NCBI GenBank assembly: GCA_019359285.1
Contig: JAHHHQ010000020.1
Coordinates: forward strand, 62,001 to 126,000
DNA length: 64,000 bases
Source: Nodosilinea sp. WJT8-NPBG4
Lineage (GTDB): Bacteria; Cyanobacteriota; Cyanobacteriia; Phormidesmidales; Phormidesmidaceae
Reading direction: 5' to 3'
Part shown: in pieces, positions 60,115 through 64,000 of the stretch
Position numbering within the stretch: the stretch's first letter is position 1
Layout: every line of letters starts with the position of its first letter
Notes under the pieces: generated by a model
Told to the model about the DNA's origin: nothing
Seen by the model: the letters and a program-made list of their open reading frames with translations, nothing else
The model's database searches: none
Translations under genes and position numbers: made by a program

Positions 60115-61098
60115 ATGTCAGACGAGCTAAAGCTACGGGAACTAGCCGCTGAACTACGGCGATCGCTCGGCATTCTCCATAAACAAGACATCCAAACAGC
60201 GGCCGACCGCCTGGGTACCCACGTGCGTTCCACCACTCAGGAACCCATTCTGCTAGGAGATGATTGTGCCGCCATTCCCGACGGAGAGGGCTACCTGCTG
60301 CTAGCGGCGGAGGGCATGTGGCCTACCTTGGTGGAGACCGACCCTTGGTTTGCCGGGTGGTGTGCCGTGATGGTCAACGTCAGCGATATCTATGCAATGG
60401 GGGGCCGCCCGATCGCCGTAGTCGATACCATTTGGAGCCAGTCCGCAGCATCAGTGGATCCCCTGTGGCAAGGCATGGTGGCAGCATCTCAAGCCTTCAA
60501 CGTGCCAATTGTGGGCGGACACACCAGCTGCCATAGCCCCTACGCGGCTCTATCAGTCGCCATTCTGGGCCGCGCCCAGCGATTGATCACTAGCTTCAGC
60601 GCTCAACCGGGGGATGTGCTGCTCCACGTCACCGATATGCAGGGGCACATGCACCCTCAATATCCGTTTTGGAATGCAGCGACGGAGTGTGAGCGCGATC
60701 GCCTACAAGCCAACCTAAATCTGCTGCCTACCCTAGCTGAATCGGGCCTCTGCGACACCGGTAAAGACATCAGTATGGGCGGCATTGTGGGCACCACACT
60801 GATGTTGCTAGAGACATCAAACTGTGGGGCCGTGCTGGATTTAGGGGCGATCGCCCCACCCCCTCAAGTAGACTTGCTGACGTGGCTGCTCAGCTTCCCC
60901 AGCTACGGCTATCTGCTCAGCGTGTGCCCCGAAGCTGTAGAGCAGATACAGCCCCAATTCCATAGTCGAGGACTGGTGTGCAACCCCGTAGGAAACATCA
61001 CTGATGGGCAAACTCTCACTCTTCGGCTTGGCAATGCTGCCCTCAGCTTTTGGGACTTCGCTACTGAATCCCTGACTGGATTTAGCAGGGGTGAATAG
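60115..61098 (+). CDS. Sll0787-family AIR-synthase-like protein
   Basis: A 327-aa protein with the AIR synthase/PurM-like fold, as in selenophosphate synthetase and HypE. The glycine/aspartate segments that bind ATP-Mg are LLGDDCAAIPDGEGYLLLAA near residue 45, VMVNVSDIYAMGGRPIAVVD near 90 and FNVPIVGGHTSCHSPY near 130. GKDISMGGIVGTTLMLLE near 215 belongs to the C-terminal domain. Members ATP-activate an unknown substrate in Nit1C. Three ATGs are possible (60049, 60073, 60115); I prefer 60115 since MSDELKLREL begins the conserved part. Confidence 0.9.
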   Translation: MSDELKLRELAAELRRSLGILHKQDIQTAADRLGTHVRSTTQEPILLGDDCAAIPDGEGYLLLAAEGMWPTLVETDPWFAGWCAVMVNVSDIYAMGGRPIAVVDTIWSQSAASVDPLWQGMVAASQAFNVPIVGGHTSCHSPYAALSVAILGRAQRLITSFSAQPGDVLLHVTDMQGHMHPQYPFWNAATECERDRLQANLNLLPTLAESGLCDTGKDISMGGIVGTTLMLLETSNCGAVLDLGAIAPPPQVDLLTWLLSFPSYGYLLSVCPEAVEQIQPQFHSRGLVCNPVGNITDGQTLTLRLGNAALSFWDFATESLTGFSRGE

Positions 61099-61180
61099 CT
61101 CAGAAAAAACAATGACTCACGATCTGCATAATTTATAACAGAGAGTATCGCTGGTTCTTACCGTTGCGAGGGCGCTGCCT

Positions 61181-61735
61181 ATGACTATTGCCACACAATT
61201 ACTTACCCTCGATGAGTTTCTAGAACTCCCTGAGACCAAGCCCGCCTCAGAATTTATCAATGGCAAAATCATTCAAAAACCCATGCCTCAGGGAGAGCAT
61301 AGCCGATTGCAGGGTAAACTCAGCACCGCCATTAATGCGGTGACTGAGACATCTCAAACAGCTTATGCATTCCCAGAATTACGTTGCTCATTTGGAGGAG
61401 CATCGATCGTTCCAGACATCGCAGTTGTTCGCTGGCAAAGAATTCCTCGCCAAGCGTCTGGTCGCATCCTAAATCGCTTCCCTATTCATCCCGATTGGTC
61501 TATTGAAATCCTATCGCCCGAGCAAAGGCAGTCCCGAGTACTGGGCAACCTACTCCACTGTGCTCAGCATGGTACTGAGCTAGGCTGGCTAATTGATCCA
61601 GCCGATGAGACCGTTCTGATTGTTTGGCCCGACCAACGGGTGCAATTTTTTGAAGGAGAGGCGCTGCTGCCCGTGATCGAAGGTGTTGAGCTATCGCTCA
61701 CGGTTGCTCAGATCTTTGGCTGGTTAATCCTTTGA
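61181..61735 (+). CDS. Uma2-family (DUF820) protein inserted in Nit1C
   Basis: A 184-aa PD-(D/E)XK-fold Uma2 protein: LLTLDEFLELPETKPASEFING at the start, KPMPQGEHSRLQGKLSTAIN, the acidic SIVPDIAVVRW motif near 84, and the IHPDWSIEILSPEQRQSRVLGN active-site segment near 105. It is not a regular member of this cluster, so it is likely an insertion. It lies 82 nt after the AIR-like gene. Its TGA overlaps the ATG of the glycosyltransferase by one nucleotide, so translation of the two is coupled. Confidence 0.92.
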   Translation: MTIATQLLTLDEFLELPETKPASEFINGKIIQKPMPQGEHSRLQGKLSTAINAVTETSQTAYAFPELRCSFGGASIVPDIAVVRWQRIPRQASGRILNRFPIHPDWSIEILSPEQRQSRVLGNLLHCAQHGTELGWLIDPADETVLIVWPDQRVQFFEGEALLPVIEGVELSLTVAQIFGWLIL

Positions 61736-62910
61736 TGGTCTCTCCCCTCAGGGTTGCTCTGCTTACCTACTCCACCAAGCTCAGGGGTAGCGTCGTGCAT
61801 ACCCTAGAGTTGGCGACGGCATTAACAGAATTAGGGCATCAAGTTTGCGTTTACGCCCTCGATAAAGACGGTCGAGGCTTTGAGCGAGCGATCCCAGCCA
61901 AAGTTCAGTTAGTACCTGCCAAACTGCCTCCGGCTGGCCTGCCTCCTGACCAGGCTACCGACGCGCTAATTCGCCAACGCATTCAAGAATTTGTCGATTA
62001 CTTCTTGGCCCATCCCGAAGACCGTCACGACATCTACCACGCCCAAGACTGCATTGGGGCCAACGCCTTGGTGCAGTTGCGGCAGCAGGGCCGAGTGCCT
62101 AACGTGGTGCGTACCGTTCACCACATCGAAGATTATCCCAGCATCTATCTCCAGCAGTGCCAAGATAAGTCGATTCGCGACCTAGATCTCTGTCTGTGTG
62201 TGAGCGATCGCTGGCACCAAGCCCTTCGCGATCAATACGGCATCGAAGCTCCCAGAGTGCTCAATGGCGTCGACTTACGACGATTTTCCTCAAGCCCCTC
62301 AGGCCAGGAAGATGCCCTCAAAGCGCGCTATGGCCTCACGGGCTACCCCATTTACCTCACGGTGGGTGGCATCGAACCGCGTAAAAATTCCCTGCGCTTG
62401 TTAGAGGCTTTTGCCCAAGTGCTGACCATCTACCCCAAGGCTCAGTTAGTCATTGCTGGTGGAGCTACCCTCTTTGACTACGAACCCTACCGGCAGGAAT
62501 TTTTTGCCCTGGCTGAAAACTTGGCGCAGCAGCACGGGCCGCTGATTGGTAACTCGGTGATTTTGCCGGGGGTAATTGATGATGATGATCTGCCCGCCCT
62601 CTACCGCACCGCCGATGTGTTTTGCTTTCCCTCGACTAAAGAAGGTTGGGGATTGGTGGTGCTAGAGGCGATCGCCTCAGGCTTACCCGTTATTACCGCT
62701 GACCAGCCCCCCTTTACCGAATTTCTCAGCTCAAAGCAGGCTCTATTAGTCAATCCTGACTCGCCCTCGGCTATTGCCGCAGCCATGCTTGTGGCGCTAG
62801 ATTCTGAGGCGGCTGATCAGCTGGTCCAGCATAGTCAGGCGGTGCTGCCCAACTACACCTGGGGCAGATCGGCCAGCCTGCACGTTACCCACTACCAAAC
62901 CTTGATTTAG
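61735..62910 (+). CDS. MSMEG_0565-family glycosyltransferase
   Basis: A 391-aa GT4 (GT-B fold) glycosyltransferase of the type found with Nit1C clusters. VALLTYSTKLRGSVVHTLELA begins the N-terminal domain; YHAQDCIGANALVQLRQQG and VRTVHHIEDYPSIYLQQCQ are characteristic; the C-terminal nucleotide-sugar domain shows VGGIEPRKNSLRLLEAF near 205 and the E-x7-E motif in FPSTKEGWGLVVLEAIASGLPV near 300. The product is unknown, perhaps a glycosylated small molecule made by the other enzymes. Start ATG 61735 in a TGATG overlap with the Uma2 gene. Confidence 0.9.
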   Translation: MVSPLRVALLTYSTKLRGSVVHTLELATALTELGHQVCVYALDKDGRGFERAIPAKVQLVPAKLPPAGLPPDQATDALIRQRIQEFVDYFLAHPEDRHDIYHAQDCIGANALVQLRQQGRVPNVVRTVHHIEDYPSIYLQQCQDKSIRDLDLCLCVSDRWHQALRDQYGIEAPRVLNGVDLRRFSSSPSGQEDALKARYGLTGYPIYLTVGGIEPRKNSLRLLEAFAQVLTIYPKAQLVIAGGATLFDYEPYRQEFFALAENLAQQHGPLIGNSVILPGVIDDDDLPALYRTADVFCFPSTKEGWGLVVLEAIASGLPVITADQPPFTEFLSSKQALLVNPDSPSAIAAAMLVALDSEAADQLVQHSQAVLPNYTWGRSASLHVTHYQTLI

Positions 62911-63079
62911 CAGCAGATTTGGCGTTCAAACCTCGTTCAGCAGAAAGAATTCTGACTACCATAGATGCAGGGTAGCCGCCACAGAATTAAGCACGGCCGC
63001 CGGTCAAATTTTATAAAAACGCGTTTTTGGAACTTGACTGGGTTCCCAATTATCTGTTCACCTCAAGAGGGTCGTCTGA

Positions 63080-63703
63080 GTGGCTGCTGCCATGGTCAAT
63101 GCCGTTTCTACCCCTACCCCTGCCCCTGCCGATACGCTGCCTCTAGTCGATGACCCCCTCGATGAGGTGCAGCTCAGCTTGCCCGTCGATGAGCCCGCCC
63201 TAGAGCCGTTGACTATTCCCCCGGCGACGCTGGCTCTGGCGGCCCAAGACGTGCGTATGGTGCTGCGCGAGCAAAATGAGCAAAGCCAAATTTTGACCAC
63301 CAAGCTCAACATCTTGTTCGTGGCCAACGGGGCGCTGCTCACTAGCCTCAGCATTTCGCGGCTGCTGGTGAGCGGTAGCGTGTTTAGCATCGCCGAAATC
63401 ATCGGGTTTTTGGCTAGCTTTTCGCTGCTGATGGGGGCGTTTTTGCCCCGTCAGGTAGCCGTTACCCCCAACCTAGAAGATCGTAAATTTTTAGAAACCT
63501 ATCTGGCTCTGCCTGAGCAAGACTACCAGCTGCAAATGCTGGTCAACCTGTCTGAAACCTACAACGCCAACAAGCAGCGACTTGAAGATACTTCGCAAAG
63601 CCTTAAATATGCGGCTTACACCATCTGGAGCACAACTGTTATCATGCTGGTACATATCCTGGTAATTTACGTGGCTACCGGGTCATCTTCTGGGTTAATC
63701 TAG
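63080..63703 (+). CDS. Three-span membrane protein of unknown function
   Basis: A 207-aa protein with a Pro/Leu/Asp-rich N-terminal 50 residues, then a long helix (VRMVLREQNEQSQILTTKLN) leading to a hydrophobic hairpin (about 75-120, NILFVANGALLTSLSISRLL and IIGFLASFSLLMGAFLP), a cytoplasmic helical segment with QLQMLVNLSETYNANKQRL, and a last membrane helix (about 175-197). This layout resembles the SLATT/Pycsar-effector type of membrane protein, but no nucleotide-sensing gene is next to it, so I do not assign defence. Start GTG 63080 behind AGAGGG, or ATG 63092. Confidence 0.65.
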   Translation: MAAAMVNAVSTPTPAPADTLPLVDDPLDEVQLSLPVDEPALEPLTIPPATLALAAQDVRMVLREQNEQSQILTTKLNILFVANGALLTSLSISRLLVSGSVFSIAEIIGFLASFSLLMGAFLPRQVAVTPNLEDRKFLETYLALPEQDYQLQMLVNLSETYNANKQRLEDTSQSLKYAAYTIWSTTVIMLVHILVIYVATGSSSGLI

Positions 63704-63773
63704 CGCCAGTCTAGAGACTCTAGCTAGAAGCTCTGGCTCTAACGTTTTTGACCGCATTTAGCGGGAAACCAGT

Positions 63774-64000
63774 ATGAGTGATGGACAGCAAGAAACGACT
63801 CTAGAGCGGCGCGTAGCGTTGCCCGAGCCTGATGCGAGCAACATTACCGTGCTCACCGAGAGTTTGCCCAACGAGCCTGTGCTGCCCTGGCACCACTTTG
63901 ACTCTCCCTGGCTCGATCGCGACACCGAAGTGACCCCTGAGGAAAGTGAGGCTGAAGCCACCTCAGAAGCCAGCCCTGATTCTGAACCGACCGAGCAGCT
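63774..64000 (+). CDS. 5' part of an acidic protein running off the window
   Basis: From ATG 63774 (behind GGGA) the frame is open to the end of the window, 75 codons, with an acidic, Glu/Ser/Pro-rich composition (MSDGQQETTLERRVALPEPD at the start; later EESEAEATSEASPDSEPTEQ). The N-terminal part looks disordered. The gene is partial and its family cannot be told. Confidence 0.6.
   Translation, partial: MSDGQQETTLERRVALPEPDASNITVLTESLPNEPVLPWHHFDSPWLDRDTEVTPEESEAEATSEASPDSEPTEQ

Noticed and set aside
1..64000. CRISPR arrays, tRNA, rRNA or insertion sequences
   Set aside because: No regularly spaced direct repeats, no cloverleaf with a T-arm GTTCRA pattern in the gaps, and no transposase were found by eye.

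Overview
The window looks like chromosome of a filamentous or Leptolyngbya/Nodosilinea-type cyanobacterium. This is inferred from dense GCGATCGC (HIP1) octamers, a GC-rich and tightly packed gene order, and lineage markers: cruF/cruG for myxol glycosides, PipX/PipY, SepF, a group 2 sigma factor, DUF3727, a HetZ-related protein and a Sll0783-type nitrogen-starvation cluster. I see no phage, insertion sequence, CRISPR array, rRNA or tRNA.

Layout. 1-14 kb: sigma factor, murI, a long-chain prenyl diphosphate synthase, a CYTH phosphatase, cruF-cruG, then the housekeeping run GNAT-ruvX-DUF3727-mltG-yqeG-proB. 14-24 kb: a sugar-phosphate transferase, a HetZ-related regulator, a Zn/Mn ABC transporter with a tandem 21-bp operator-like repeat, ftsI with an FtsL-like gene, and ilvB with a zinc-ribbon tail. 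24-35 kb is accessory: a ComFB-like protein, a histidine-kinase homologue with an eroded ATPase domain, a HAMP remnant, and a minus-strand run of small enzymes (SnoaL-like, AAC(6')-like GNAT, DHFR/RibD-like, class D beta-lactamase, a frameshifted membrane protein, DUF1428, SRPBCC plus ArsR, DUF1772, azoreductase, Uma2). 35-47 kb: glutaredoxin-like, murE, a kinase homologue with Gln in place of the phospho-acceptor His, rarD, an orphan DppC-like permease, a fibrillin-like protein, queA, a frameshifted alpha/beta hydrolase, a DnaJ/pentapeptide fusion and a CSP41-like epimerase. 47-54 kb: the run der-ecfT-trpE/pabB-pipX-pipY-sepF-proC.

54.9-62.9 kb holds the most interesting system: a Nit1C-type cluster (flavoprotein; Sll0783/MSMEG_0572; nitrilase; radical SAM; GNAT; AIR-synthase-like; MSMEG_0565 glycosyltransferase). 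Its divergent control region carries two NtcA promoters facing outward, each GTA-N8-TAC followed after exactly 22 bp by a TA-N3-T -10 box. This ties the cluster to nitrogen starvation. PipX, the NtcA co-activator, is encoded 4 kb away. The cluster is interrupted by a structured, G-rich intergenic element and by a Uma2-family gene that is translationally coupled to the glycosyltransferase. The family is linked in the literature to nitrile/cyanide assimilation and to PHB accumulation in Synechocystis, but its chemistry is unresolved. All calls come from reading the sequence; no database search was possible.
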